Part shown: positions 1 to 8,745 of the stretch, piece after piece
How the letters are laid out: every line of letters begins with the position of its first letter
How positions within the stretch are numbered: the first letter of the stretch is position 1
Assembly: GCF_019711435.1 (NCBI RefSeq)
Contig: NZ_JAIGNK010000001.1
Location: forward strand, 992,001-1,056,000
Length of the DNA stretch: 64,000 nucleotides
Source of the DNA: Qipengyuania polymorpha
Lineage (GTDB): Bacteria > Pseudomonadota > Alphaproteobacteria > Sphingomonadales > Sphingomonadaceae
Direction: 5' to 3'
Translations under genes and position numbers: made by a program
The notes under the pieces: generated by a model
Databases searched by the model: none
Told to the model about the DNA's origin: nothing
Seen by the model: the letters and a program-made list of their open reading frames with translations, nothing else

Positions 1-2
1 TG

Positions 3-578
3 AAGGACGGCTACGCACGCAACTTCCTGCTCCCGCAGAAGAAGGCCCTGCGCGCCAACGAAGCCAACAAGAAGGTCTTCGAAGCCAACCGCGAGCGTCT
101 CGAAAAAGAAAACGCCGAACGTCGTAGCGAAGCCGAAAAGGCTGGCGAAAAGGTCGATGGCGTCGAAATCATCCTGATCCGCGCTGCGTCGAACACCGGC
201 CAGCTCTATGGTTCGGTCAACGTCCGCGACATCGTCAACGGCATGGCCGACAAGGGTCACGAGATCGACAAGAAGCAGGTCATCATGGGCAACCCGATCA
301 AGACGATCGGCATGCATGACGTGCGCATCGACCTCCACCCCGAGGTCTCGGTCACCATCAAGGCAAACGTCGCCCGTTCGGACGACGAAGCAGAACTGCA
401 GACGCAGGGCGTCGACGTTCTGGCCCAGATGTTCGAAGAAGAGCAGCGCGAAATCGAGGAAATGGCAGCAGCCAACACCACCGATCCGACGCTCGAGCCG
501 GGTGAAATCCCCGCCGACATGCTCGAAGACAGCGCCGATGCCGAAGCTTCGGACAGCGAAGAGAACGCCGAAGGCTGA
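3..578 (+). CDS. rplI: 50S ribosomal protein L9 (5' truncated)
   Basis: The frame is open from the left edge and lacks its start. The first visible residues [19 protein letters not shown] are the conserved N-terminal L9 motif, so about 20 residues lie outside the window. 191 residues are visible. L9 binds 23S rRNA at the base of the L1 stalk and bridges to its second globular domain through a long helix. The C-terminus carries about 50 extra residues after the L9 core (rich in Glu, Asp and Ala, ending SDSEENAEG), longer than the 149-residue E. coli protein. L9 genes normally sit last in an rpsF-rpsR-rplI operon, so rpsF/rpsR are expected just left of the window (inference). A strong terminator follows. 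Confidence 0.97.
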   Translation, partial: KDGYARNFLLPQKKALRANEANKKVFEANRERLEKENAERRSEAEKAGEKVDGVEIILIRAASNTGQLYGSVNVRDIVNGMADKGHEIDKKQVIMGNPIKTIGMHDVRIDLHPEVSVTIKANVARSDDEAELQTQGVDVLAQMFEEEQREIEEMAAANTTDPTLEPGEIPADMLEDSADAEASDSEENAEG

Positions 579-600
579 TCTCTCGCTTCAGGCAGACATC

Positions 601-636
601 AAGGGCGCGGCAGCTTCGGCTTCCGCGCCCTTTTTG
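601..636 (+). terminator. Intrinsic terminator after rplI
   Basis: A 10-bp perfect stem AAGGGCGCGG / CCGCGCCCTT (601-610 with 623-632) closes a 12-base loop and is followed by T residues to 636. It lies 22 bases after the rplI stop and ends the ribosomal protein operon before amn. Confidence 0.88.
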
Positions 637-702
637 TAACAAGCTGATTCCTGTGGCAGAGGGGGTCACGAAAACGAAAAGAGCCAGGAGAAAAAGGCCC
701 AC

Positions 703-2142
703 ATGGATTCGATCGAACAGATTCTCGACAAGTTACAGACAGTTTACGATGCTGCGACAACGCGCCTTCGCGACGACGTCATCGCCTTCGGCCGGGAGCG
801 TGAGACCCCTCCTGCCGAACGCCGCAAGGACGGCAGCTATGCCTATCCGGAGCTGCGCATCCTCTTCCGCGGCGGCGAACTGCCGGAAGGCGCGAGCCGC
901 GCCTTCGGCCGCCTCAATACGCCCGGCCTCTACGCGACGACCGTGACCAAGCCGAGCCTGTTCCGCGAGTATTTGCGCGAGCAGATCGAGCTGATCGAAA
1001 GCAATTACGAGGTCGAAGTCGAAGTCGGCTCCTCGCGCCAGGAAATACCCTTCCCCTATGTCCTCGACGGGCAGGCAGGCGCAGAGCTGGCAGGTATCGA
1101 CCCCAACGAAATCGCGCGCCATTTCCCCTCGACCGACCTCGCCGACATCGGCGACGAACTGGCCGACGGTATCGAACTCGACAATCCGAATGACCCCATT
1201 CCGTTGTCGCTGTTCGACGGACTGCGCACCGACTTCAGCCTCGCGCGCCTCGCCCATTACACGGGCACCGATGTCCAGCACTTCCAGCGCTTCATCCTGT
1301 TCACCAACTATCATCGCTATGTCGATGAATTCGTTGACTGGGCAGGCTCGCAGCTGGGCAAGAACGGCTACACCGCGCTGGCGGGTGCCGGCGGGCTGAT
1401 GCTGACCGAGCAGACCGACAATGCCCGCGCGCAGCTTTCCGACACGGCATGGCGCCGCCACCAGATGCCCGCCTACCACCTCGTGGGCGAAGGGCGCGGA
1501 GGCATTACACTGGTCAACATCGGCGTCGGCCCCTCCAACGCGAAGACCATCTGCGACCACCTCGCGGTGCTGCGCCCCGAAGCTTGGCTGATGATCGGCC
1601 ACTGCGGTGGCCTGCGTCCGAGTCAGAAGATAGGCGACTACGTGCTGGCCCACGCATACCTTCGCGACGACCACGTACTCGACCCGGTCCTGCCGCCCGA
1701 AATCCCCCTCCCAGCCATTGCCGAGGTCCAGCAGGCCCTTGCAGGCGCCGCGGAGCACGTCTCGGGCGAGCACGGCAGCGATCTAAAAAAGCGCATGCGC
1801 ACCGGCACGGTTGTGACCACCGACGACCGCAACTGGGAGCTTCGCTACACGCAGTCGGCCAAGCGCCTGTCGTTGAGCCGTGCCGTCGGAATCGACATGG
1901 AAAGCGCCACCATCGCCGCCCAAGGCTACCGCTTCCGCGTCCCCTACGGAACGTTACTATGCGTTTCGGACAAGCCGCTCCACGGCGAGATCAAGCTGCC
2001 GGGTCAGGCCAACAAATTCTACGAAGAAGCCATCGCGGCCCACCTGCAGATCGGCGTGACTGCCTGCGACCTCCTCCGCAAGGAAGGACCGAAACTGCAC
2101 AGCCGCAAGCTGCGCGCTTTCAACGAACCGCCGTTTAGGTAA
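703..2142 (+). CDS. amn: AMP nucleosidase
   Basis: 479 residues, matching the roughly 480-residue Amn family. The enzyme hydrolyses AMP to adenine and ribose-5-phosphate in the cytoplasm, linking adenylate level to purine salvage. The N-terminal half matches the Amn-specific regulatory domain. The C-terminal half is a nucleoside-phosphorylase fold with GVGPSNAK, MIGHCGG near residue 300, DMESATIAA near 396 and SDKPLHGE near 421. The start has a good ribosome site (AGGAGAAA, about 10 bases upstream). It stands alone behind the rplI terminator and is followed after 4 bases by an unrelated small gene. Confidence 0.94.
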   Translation: MDSIEQILDKLQTVYDAATTRLRDDVIAFGRERETPPAERRKDGSYAYPELRILFRGGELPEGASRAFGRLNTPGLYATTVTKPSLFREYLREQIELIESNYEVEVEVGSSRQEIPFPYVLDGQAGAELAGIDPNEIARHFPSTDLADIGDELADGIELDNPNDPIPLSLFDGLRTDFSLARLAHYTGTDVQHFQRFILFTNYHRYVDEFVDWAGSQLGKNGYTALAGAGGLMLTEQTDNARAQLSDTAWRRHQMPAYHLVGEGRGGITLVNIGVGPSNAKTICDHLAVLRPEAWLMIGHCGGLRPSQKIGDYVLAHAYLRDDHVLDPVLPPEIPLPAIAEVQQALAGAAEHVSGEHGSDLKKRMRTGTVVTTDDRNWELRYTQSAKRLSLSRAVGIDMESATIAAQGYRFRVPYGTLLCVSDKPLHGEIKLPGQANKFYEEAIAAHLQIGVTACDLLRKEGPKLHSRKLRAFNEPPFR

Positions 2143-2146
2143 GCCA

Positions 2147-2395
2147 ATGCGTGGCGTAAGTTCTCCAATTGAGTTCGATGACAGCTCTTGCCTGCACGCG
2201 AAGCGCCGTTTTGTGATCACACAGCGAAAGGACGGGCTATGGATGATTCAGGAAGAATATTTCTTTGAGAGCTATCACGAAGGTGAGCTATTGGCGTCCG
2301 GCTGGGCATCCATAGGTAGCAGTGGCTTGTATCCAGATGAAGAAAGCGCACGCGAAACCGCTCTCTCTAGAGCCGAGAATCGTAGACTCAATTGA
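2147..2395 (+). CDS. Hypothetical 82-residue protein, atypical composition
   Basis: I do not recognise this protein. The start lies 4 bases after the amn stop, so it may be read on the amn transcript. It is soluble and mixed-charge, with no signal peptide or membrane segment. It begins with Ser/Cys-containing residues, then has KRRFVITQRKDGLWMIQEE and an aromatic, acidic middle (EEYFFESYHEGE). Base composition is clearly lower than the neighbours: two 60-base blocks count 55% and 42% GC. That suggests a recent arrival or a weakly constrained accessory gene. It could be an antitoxin-sized or defence-accessory protein, but nothing in the sequence assigns a role. Confidence 0.6.
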   Translation: MRGVSSPIEFDDSSCLHAKRRFVITQRKDGLWMIQEEYFFESYHEGELLASGWASIGSSGLYPDEESARETALSRAENRRLN

Positions 2396-2419
2396 AGATT
2401 GAACAGGTCATGGATAGAA

Positions 2420-2439
2420 GCGGTCGTTCCACCGACCGC
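2420..2439. terminator. Short inverted repeat between convergent genes
   Basis: GCGGTCG / CGACCGC (7 bp, 6-base loop) lies between the plus-strand small gene and the convergent rimK. It has no T-run on either side, so a terminator role is only suggested by position. Confidence 0.3.
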
Positions 2440-2470
2440 CTCAGGCTGCCTCAATTCGACGAATGGACGG

Positions 2471-3376
2471 TTATCCCTTCCCCTTCGTCTTGGTCTTCCC
2501 GACCTTAGCGTTGGCTGCCACGTAATCGATGATCATCCCGGCAATATCCTTGCCGGTGGCGTTCTCGATGCCTTCGAGGCCGGGCGAGGAGTTTACCTCC
2601 ATGATGACCGGGCCGTGATTGGACCGCAGCATGTCGACGCCGCAGACGTTGAGGCCCATGTGCTTGGCCGCGCGGACGGCAGTGGAGCGTTCTTCCGGCG
2701 TTATCTTGATCAGCTGCGCGCTGCCGCCGCGATGCAGGTTGCTGCGAAAATCATCGGGTGCGCCGGTGCGCTTCATGGCCGCGACGACCTTGCCGCCCAC
2801 CACGAGCGCGCGGATGTCGGTGCCACCCGCCTCCTTGATGAACTCCTGCACGAGGATGTTCACATTGGCCCCGCGGAAGGCCTCAATGACCGACTTGGCC
2901 GAGGACATGGTCTCTGCAAGCACCACGCCGATGCCCTGTGTCCCCTCAAGCAATTTGATGACCACCGGCGGCCCCTTTACCGCCTTGATGATTTCCTCGG
3001 CCTGCTTGGGGTCGTTCGCATAGGCTGTCAGCGGCAGGCCGAGTCCATGCTTGGCGAGGATCTGCATGCTGCGCAGCTTGTCGCGGCTGCGGCCGATCGC
3101 GACGCTCTCGTTAAGCGGCCAGCAGCCGCGCATTTCGAACTGGCGCAGGATGGAAAGACCGTAATTGGTAATCGATGCGCCGATACGCGGAATGACCGCG
3201 TCATAACCAATACAGGGCTCACCGTTGTAATAGACCTCGGGACGGTGGCTCGCGATATGCACCGTGCACCTGGTGGTGTTGAGAATGTCGAGCTCGTGCC
3301 CGCGTTGTTCTGCCGCCTCCACCAGTCGCTTGTGCGAATAGAGGTTCGGATTGCGGGCGAGCATTGCGATTTTCAT
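2471..3376 (-). CDS. rimK: RimK-family ATP-grasp alpha-L-glutamate ligase
   Basis: 301 residues from the internal ATG at 3376 ([18 protein letters not shown]), the normal RimK length and N-terminus; longer readings are spurious. RimK adds glutamates to the C-terminus of ribosomal protein S6 using ATP. An N-terminal pre-ATP-grasp domain (about 1-95) precedes an ATP-grasp domain with [31 protein letters not shown], the RSNLHRGG loop and the Mg-binding end [13 protein letters not shown]. The C-terminal tail is basic ([11 protein letters not shown]). The start overlaps the upstream RimB-like gene by ATGA, so the two are translationally coupled. rplI ends about 1.9 kb away, so its usual partner gene for S6 is probably close to this locus. 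Confidence 0.92.
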   Translation of the reverse strand: MKIAMLARNPNLYSHKRLVEAAEQRGHELDILNTTRCTVHIASHRPEVYYNGEPCIGYDAVIPRIGASITNYGLSILRQFEMRGCWPLNESVAIGRSRDKLRSMQILAKHGLGLPLTAYANDPKQAEEIIKAVKGPPVVIKLLEGTQGIGVVLAETMSSAKSVIEAFRGANVNILVQEFIKEAGGTDIRALVVGGKVVAAMKRTGAPDDFRSNLHRGGSAQLIKITPEERSTAVRAAKHMGLNVCGVDMLRSNHGPVIMEVNSSPGLEGIENATGKDIAGMIIDYVAANAKVGKTKTKGKG

Positions 3377-3834
3377 GGTTTGTGGCCTTTCTGGACCTTC
3401 ATTTCCGGCGTTTGCAGCCAGGAATAACCCGAATCCACGACAAAGCGGCGGCGCAGCGAGGAGCGGCCGATAAGCATGGGGAATTTCATGTCCGCGCGGT
3501 TGGCGAGGCTGATTTCGGCGCGGAATTCGATGTCGCCGATCTTCAGCGGCGTTTTGATCACATAGCGGTACTGCGTCTCGCCATTCGAGCTGGTGATGCC
3601 GCGCACATCGACATGCACCGCCTCGCACACCTGGCGCACATGCTGCTGCTCGAAATCGACGGCGAAGCGGACCATTTTCTGGCCGTCACGCTCGAACTCG
3701 TCGAGCACCACTCCGTGCAGCGACGAGGTACGCGCGCCGGTATCGATTTTCGCCGGCATGGCATGCAGGCCAAGTTCGGGCAGGTGCACCAGTTCGCGCC
3801 AGCCCACGGTCGGCAAGGGTTTTGGCTGTGTCAT
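3373..3834 (-). CDS. rimB: RimB-like retropepsin-fold protease (putative ATP-dependent zinc protease)
   Basis: 153 residues. The [13 protein letters not shown] stretch near residue 29 carries the DTGA motif of the retropepsin-like family annotated as ATP-dependent zinc protease or RimB. Such proteins are encoded beside RimK in many bacteria and are thought to act on the poly-glutamate tail of S6 or to modulate RimK. It overlaps rimK downstream (ATGA at 3373-3376) and the beta-propeller gene upstream (ATGA at 3831-3834). There is no signal peptide, so it should be cytoplasmic. The family call is firm; the substrate is inference from the neighbour. Confidence 0.85.
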   Translation of the reverse strand: MTQPKPLPTVGWRELVHLPELGLHAMPAKIDTGARTSSLHGVVLDEFERDGQKMVRFAVDFEQQHVRQVCEAVHVDVRGITSSNGETQYRYVIKTPLKIGDIEFRAEISLANRADMKFPMLIGRSSLRRRFVVDSGYSWLQTPEMKVQKGHKP

Positions 3835-4841
3835 TCGGTTATCGCAATCCCGTCCCCGCCCCCGTCTCCGGGAAGGCGGCGTAGCACTTCACCGCTGGCG
3901 AAATCCACCTCGGCGATAGTGTTGGCCATCGTCTCTGCAACATAGATGCGGCTACCATCGGCCGAGAAGAGGATGGTGACTTGCACCTTTTCCTCGGCTT
4001 CTTCGCGACTGGAGACGGCGAGGCTGCGCACTTTTGCGCCCGCTGCAGTGTCGATAACCGAGAGTGCTCCGTCAGCAAGGTCGGATGTCACCGCAAAGTC
4101 GCCCTGTGGCCGCACAACGATGCGAAGCGGGAAGTCGCCTACCGGCACATCCTTCAGCCTTTTCATCGTCTTCGGATCGAGCGCATAGGCCATGTCCGAC
4201 CCGCGTGCGGAAACCCACAGCATCTCGCCGTCCGGGGACAGCGCAATGCCTTCCGGCTCCTCGCCCACGGTCACCGACAGCGGCGAACGGCGCGTGACGA
4301 GGTCCACGCGCGATACCGTGCGCGAGCCGAGATTGGTCGTCCAAGCATGCATCGCATCGGGCGCAATGGCGAGCATATGCGTGCCCTCCTGCCCGGTCGC
4401 ATATTCGAAAGTTTCCGTTTCGCCGAGCGGATTGCGAATGACGAAAATGGATTTGCGGCCTTCTGCGGTGGCGTAGAGGTGACCATTCTCGTGCCAGACA
4501 ATTCCGTGCGGCCGCGCGTTTTCGCCGAGATCGATGCTCTTCACCTTGGCGAGGTCGCTCGTGCGGAACACGTCGACGCTGGTCCCGCCATAACAGGCCA
4601 GCGCGACATGTTTGTCATCGGGCGAAGTCGCCAGCTCGTGCGGATTGGCGCAGCTCGCCACTCGCGCCACTTCCTCGCCGCTGGCAAGGTCGACCTTGGC
4701 CAGCGTGCCCGCAAACTTGCCTGCCACGAACAGCGCGCCTGACACCGCCGGGTCGCTTGCCGCCGCCGGTGCCTGTTCGGTTACAGGCGCGCAGGCGGCG
4801 GCCAGCAATGCCGGGACGAGCGCGAGGCGGCTTATTACCAC
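3831..4841 (-). CDS. YncE-like beta-propeller lipoprotein
   Basis: 336 residues from a GTG at 4841 that overlaps the stop of the upstream M2 peptidase (GTGGTAA). This start gives a short signal (VVISRLALVPALLAAAC) with a plausible lipobox and Cys, so an exported lipoprotein is likely. Repeated blade motifs follow, such as ATSPDDKHVALACYGG, IAPDAMHAWTTNLGS, ALSPDGEMLWVSARG and LFSADGSRIYVAE, typical of seven-bladed YncE/NHL-type propellers. The ligand is unknown. Close packing between an exported peptidase and the cytoplasmic RimB-RimK pair is unusual. Confidence 0.82.
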   Translation of the reverse strand: MVISRLALVPALLAAACAPVTEQAPAAASDPAVSGALFVAGKFAGTLAKVDLASGEEVARVASCANPHELATSPDDKHVALACYGGTSVDVFRTSDLAKVKSIDLGENARPHGIVWHENGHLYATAEGRKSIFVIRNPLGETETFEYATGQEGTHMLAIAPDAMHAWTTNLGSRTVSRVDLVTRRSPLSVTVGEEPEGIALSPDGEMLWVSARGSDMAYALDPKTMKRLKDVPVGDFPLRIVVRPQGDFAVTSDLADGALSVIDTAAGAKVRSLAVSSREEAEEKVQVTILFSADGSRIYVAETMANTIAEVDFASGEVLRRLPGDGGGDGIAITE

Positions 4842-6688
4842 CCCTGCGGCTTCCCTTCGTTCTGCTCGTCGAGCCATGCCTGCAAGGGCGCGAAATATTC
4901 GACCAGCGCTTCACCGCTCATCTGGCGCTGGCCGGTGAAGGCTTCGAGCGCATCGGGCCACGGCTTGCTGGCACCCATTTCGAGCATCGCATTGAGGTTC
5001 TTGCCGACTTCCTCGTTGCCGTAGAACGAGCAGCGGTGAAGCGGCCCTTCCCAGCCCGCCTGGTCGCAGGCAGCCTTGTAGAACTGGAACTGCAGGATGT
5101 GGGCGAGGAAGTAGCGCGTGTAAGGCACGTTGCCCGGGATGTGATACTTCGCGCCGGCGTCGAACTGGCTTTCGTCACGCGCGACCGGCGGCGTGATGCC
5201 CTGATATTCGAGACGCAGGTCGTTCCAGCCCGCGTTGAGGCTGTCCGAGGGAATGGAACCATCGAAAAGGCCCCAGCGATAGCGGTCGACCATCAGGCCG
5301 AAGGGCAGGAAGGCAATCTTGTCCATCGCCTGACGCAGGAGGAGGCCGATATCCTTGTCCGCGCTGGGCACATCGGCGGGGTCGAGCATGTCGATCTGCA
5401 CGAGGTATTCGGGCGTAATCGACAGCGCAATCATGTCGCCGATGGCTTCGTGGAAACCGTCGTTTGCGCCGTTGAGGTGCAAGTAATCCTGCTTGTTGTA
5501 GGCGCGCTGGTAGTAGTTGTGGCCCAGCTCGTGGTGGATGACGATGAAGTCTTCCGCATTGCGCTTAATGCACATCTTGATGCGCAAATCGTCGACATTG
5601 TCCACGTCCCACGCGCTGGCGTGGCAGACGACTTCGCGGTCCTGCGGCTTGGTGAACTGGCTGCGTTCCCAGAAGGTTTCGGGCAGCGGCGCAAAGCCCA
5701 TCGAGGAGAAGAAATCCTCGCCCACGCGGACCATCTGGACCTCGTCATAGCCCTTTTCCTCGATCAGGCTGGTGAGGTCGTAGCCGACATCGCCTGCGCC
5801 CTCAGGCGCGACCATCGGATAGATATTGCCCCACGACTGGCCCCACATATTGCCGAGCAAATCGGCGCGGATCGGGCCGCTGGCGGGCTGGATTTCATCG
5901 CCATATTTTTCGTTGAGCTTGCTGCGGACATAGGTGTGCAGCGCCATGTAGAGCGGCTTCACTTCCTGCCACATGCGCTCGGTCTCGGCGGCGAAGGCAT
6001 CGGGGTCCATGTCGTAATTCGAACGCCACATCGCGCCGAGGTCATCGAAGCCGAGCTCCTGCGCGCCCTCGTTCGCGATGCCAATCATGCGGAGGTAATC
6101 CTGACGCATCGGGGCACCGACGTTGTTGTGCCAGCTCTCCCACATCTCCTGCTTCTGGGCAGGCGTGAGGTCGAGATTGCCCATCGCTGCTTCGATGTCC
6201 GAGCCGTTGATTTCCTTGCCGTCGAGCGTGCCCTTGCCCTTGCCGTACATCGAGCCGAGCTGGGTCGAAAGCGTGGCCAGCTCGGCAGCTGCGCCATCAC
6301 GGACCGGGGCCGGCATGACGATGCCATTGCGCAGGATATCGAGCTTGCGCGCAACCTCGGGGTCGAGGCCGGAAACGCGTGCATATTCGGCGGCCTTGTT
6401 GGCGTAAGCGACCGATTTCTCGGTCGATTCCGCGCCGTATTTCGCCGCCAGCATGTCGCTGTCGTGGACGATATAGGTCGAGTTCAGCCACAGCACGCGG
6501 CCGTATTCGACCGAGAAGTCGAACAGGTCCTTCTCGACCATGGCGACCCAGTCGGCCGCGCCCTGCGGCGTCATCGGATAGGGGTCGGCAACAGCAGCGG
6601 TTTCGACCGCCATCGGTTCGGCGTTTGCAGTGCTGCAGGCAGCCAGCGAAATGGCGAGTGCGGACAATGCGACGGGGGCGAGTTTCAT
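4835..6688 (-). CDS. M2-family metallopeptidase (bacterial ACE-like), lipoprotein
   Basis: 617 residues from the ATG at 6688, which has GAGAGG 7 bases upstream. The N-terminus MKLAPVALSALAISLAAC is a lipoprotein signal with lipobox LAAC. The catalytic zinc motif HHELGHNYY near residue 385 and the third ligand in GFHEAIGDMIALS about 27 residues on match angiotensin-converting-enzyme-type gluzincins, as does the overall length. Bacterial members are dipeptidyl carboxypeptidases. The product should act in the periplasm on peptides. It is followed with a 7-base overlap by the propeller lipoprotein and preceded 70 bases upstream by the alpha/beta hydrolase gene. Confidence 0.93.
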   Translation of the reverse strand: MKLAPVALSALAISLAACSTANAEPMAVETAAVADPYPMTPQGAADWVAMVEKDLFDFSVEYGRVLWLNSTYIVHDSDMLAAKYGAESTEKSVAYANKAAEYARVSGLDPEVARKLDILRNGIVMPAPVRDGAAAELATLSTQLGSMYGKGKGTLDGKEINGSDIEAAMGNLDLTPAQKQEMWESWHNNVGAPMRQDYLRMIGIANEGAQELGFDDLGAMWRSNYDMDPDAFAAETERMWQEVKPLYMALHTYVRSKLNEKYGDEIQPASGPIRADLLGNMWGQSWGNIYPMVAPEGAGDVGYDLTSLIEEKGYDEVQMVRVGEDFFSSMGFAPLPETFWERSQFTKPQDREVVCHASAWDVDNVDDLRIKMCIKRNAEDFIVIHHELGHNYYQRAYNKQDYLHLNGANDGFHEAIGDMIALSITPEYLVQIDMLDPADVPSADKDIGLLLRQAMDKIAFLPFGLMVDRYRWGLFDGSIPSDSLNAGWNDLRLEYQGITPPVARDESQFDAGAKYHIPGNVPYTRYFLAHILQFQFYKAACDQAGWEGPLHRCSFYGNEEVGKNLNAMLEMGASKPWPDALEAFTGQRQMSGEALVEYFAPLQAWLDEQNEGKPQGW

Positions 6689-6758
6689 GGTTAGCCTCTC
6701 CAAGTGTTTTCAATTGGTTTTTCGTTGCGTGCCCGATTGCACCTGCGCCCAAGCTTAA

Positions 6759-7514
6759 TCAAGCGGGATTGCCGAGCCAGTCCGCCATTGCCTGCCCGAG
6801 GTCGGGCTTGGTGACGCTGCCCATGTGCGTGCCGGGCACTTCGACGAATGTCGCATCGGGGATAAGGCCCGCCAGTTCCTCTGCCGAGCCATTGTCGCGG
6901 TCCTCGTCGCCGCAGACGACCAACGTGGGCATGGTGACATTGGACAGCATGGCAAGGTCGAGGTCGGGCATGGTGTCGAGCAGCAGGCGCGCCGCGGTCC
7001 GGTTCACGCCTTGCGACTTCAGGAATTGCATCGAGAAATAGGCCGGGTCGCCGCGCGGGATGTTCTCGAATTCGTCGATGACGCGCTTGAAGAAAGCGCT
7101 GCGCCTGGCCCATTCGCCAAGCCCGGCCGTTCCCATGCCGCCGACGATGAGCCGCGCAGGCTCCAGTACGCCATGCGCCACCGCGTGCAGCGAAGTCCGC
7201 GCGCCGAGCGAGAAGCCGCCGAGATCGTAATCCTCCAGCGCCAGATGTTCCACCAACGCCGCGACATCGCGCACCAGCACGTTCTGCGGATAGGCCTCTG
7301 GCACTTCGGGCGCCTCGCTTTCGCCATGGACGCGGAAGTCGAGCATCAGGACCTCGTAGCCCTGCTCGGAGAGAAGCTGCGCATGCCCCCACTTTATCCA
7401 GTTCATCTCGGCGCTTGAGAACAGACCATGGAGCAGCACGAGCGGCCTGCCCTCGCCCGCGCGGTGGAGCGCAAGGCGCGTACCGTCGAAACTCTCGAAG
7501 GTATCCATTCTCAT
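6759..7514 (-). CDS. Alpha/beta hydrolase
   Basis: 251 residues with the start at 7514, which overlaps the upstream stop as ATGA; a second ATG lies at 7508. The fold is shown by the oxyanion segment LLHGLFSS, the nucleophile elbow GGFSLGART, the acid in VVCGDEDRDNG and the histidine in PGTHMGS. It has no signal peptide and is presumably a cytoplasmic esterase or hydrolase of unknown substrate. It is coupled to the HCCA-isomerase-like gene upstream, which hints at a shared small-molecule pathway but proves nothing. Confidence 0.88.
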   Translation of the reverse strand: MRMDTFESFDGTRLALHRAGEGRPLVLLHGLFSSAEMNWIKWGHAQLLSEQGYEVLMLDFRVHGESEAPEVPEAYPQNVLVRDVAALVEHLALEDYDLGGFSLGARTSLHAVAHGVLEPARLIVGGMGTAGLGEWARRSAFFKRVIDEFENIPRGDPAYFSMQFLKSQGVNRTAARLLLDTMPDLDLAMLSNVTMPTLVVCGDEDRDNGSAEELAGLIPDATFVEVPGTHMGSVTKPDLGQAMADWLGNPA

Positions 7515-8158
7515 CTTTTCGCCAGCCCCTTTTGCTCCATGCGCCACTTGGCCATTTCGATCCGATCCTGACCAAAAAACGGTTCGCCGTCGAAGACCAG
7601 TGTCGGCACGCCCCAGTGGCCGGCCTTTTCGAGCGCATCCTGGTTTGCGGCGATTTCCGCGTCGAGCGCCTCGCCCTCGCCCTGGACCTCGGCGATGATT
7701 TCCTCGATGCCCAGACCTGCTGCTGCGATAGCGCGTTCGAGGTGGCCGCCTTCGTGCCAGCCTTCCTGCCCGCCCCAGATCATGCGCCCCGCCTCTGCGG
7801 CGAACACAAGCCCCGCACCGCGGCGCGCTGCAGCCTGTCCCATGCGGGTGACGCGGCGGATATAGGGCTGGTCCTTTGCAATCTTGCGGGTCGCGAAGTC
7901 CTGGATGATGGGGTCCGGTCGCGGCGCGCCAAAGGGGATGCCATGGAATTCGGCCACGCGCAGCATGTCGCGCATGGTGTAGCCGAGCCAGTTAGGGTGA
8001 TTGCGCTCGAAAAAATCGGGCTGGCGGATGGCCAGCGGATAGACCGGGCGCAGGCCGATGGCGAGGTCGTATTCCTCTGTCATGGCGCGGTAGCGACCGA
8101 TGGAGAGGTAACTGTAGGGCGAGCGGAAGCTGAAATAGAGCTCTGCGGTCAGGGTCAT
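7511..8158 (-). CDS. 2-hydroxychromene-2-carboxylate isomerase / kappa-GST family protein (DsbA fold)
   Basis: 215 residues. The N-terminal ELYFSFRSPYSYLSIGRY contains the FSFRSPYSYL signature of HCCA isomerases and kappa-class GSTs, where the serine contacts glutathione. The later GVPTLVFDGEPFFGQDRIEM is the cis-proline and C-terminal signature of the fold. Members isomerise naphthalene-degradation intermediates or conjugate glutathione. No aromatic-degradation genes are near, so the real substrate is open. It is coupled by ATGA to the downstream alpha/beta hydrolase. Confidence 0.87.
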   Translation of the reverse strand: MTLTAELYFSFRSPYSYLSIGRYRAMTEEYDLAIGLRPVYPLAIRQPDFFERNHPNWLGYTMRDMLRVAEFHGIPFGAPRPDPIIQDFATRKIAKDQPYIRRVTRMGQAAARRGAGLVFAAEAGRMIWGGQEGWHEGGHLERAIAAAGLGIEEIIAEVQGEGEALDAEIAANQDALEKAGHWGVPTLVFDGEPFFGQDRIEMAKWRMEQKGLAKR

Positions 8159-8184
8159 GCCCGCCCTTATACAGGGGCGCGGGC

Positions 8185-8745
8185 CTAGCGGAAGAAGCAG
8201 TTCATTCCCGCGTGGAGCGAGACGATCTGACCATTTTCGGCAAACCCGCCGATAGTGCCGTAGTCAGCAGTGGTGTATTCAAATTCCCCTTCGAGAGAAG
8301 AGGTTATATCGCGCACGTCTCGCTTCTCCCTTAGCAGGGTCATCGGCGTCATACCTGGCTGGACACCATCGCTCGTCGCGACCGCGTCTCCTTGTCCCAA
8401 GGTCCAACCCACTAGTTTATCGCCCTGATAGGACAAGCGCAGCACCCCGTAGGTGCTGAACTGCATCGGGCCCGCGCCGCACTCGCCATTTTCGCCCAGC
8501 TCCGGTTCGCTTCCGTAAGCCTGCGAAATGGCGCTATCGACCTCCTCGCGCGCTGTCCCGAAGCGCATGACCGGTTGCCCGACCGCGCCTGCACCATTGG
8601 CGTCGACCACCAGAACGGTGTCGTCGAGCCGCTGGACCACGGGTGACGTGGCCTCAGTCTCCGGAGCAGTTTGTTGCGAAGTTTCGTTTCCGCTCCCGCA
8701 GGCAGCGAGCGTGAACGGGAGGACGAGTAGCAGGGTCTTCTTCAT
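8185..8745 (-). CDS. Hypothetical lipoprotein
   Basis: 186 residues from the second of two adjacent ATGs; this one has better spacing from AAGAAGG and overlaps the asd stop by one base (TGATG). MKKTLLLVLPFTLAACGSG is a clear lipoprotein signal with lipobox LAAC. A Thr/Glu/Gln-rich linker follows, then a globular domain with QPVMRFGTAREEVDSAI and paired cysteines (NGECGAGPM near the middle, MNCFFR at the end). I do not recognise the domain. It sits inside the asd-led gene chain. Confidence 0.75.
   Translation of the reverse strand: MKKTLLLVLPFTLAACGSGNETSQQTAPETEATSPVVQRLDDTVLVVDANGAGAVGQPVMRFGTAREEVDSAISQAYGSEPELGENGECGAGPMQFSTYGVLRLSYQGDKLVGWTLGQGDAVATSDGVQPGMTPMTLLREKRDVRDITSSLEGEFEYTTADYGTIGGFAENGQIVSLHAGMNCFFR

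Noticed and set aside
4757..6694. A 645-codon plus-strand frame opposite the M2 peptidase
   Set aside because: It is the antisense shadow of a well-supported gene with catalytic motifs; the composition (His/Val/Arg-rich) is typical of GC-rich antisense frames.
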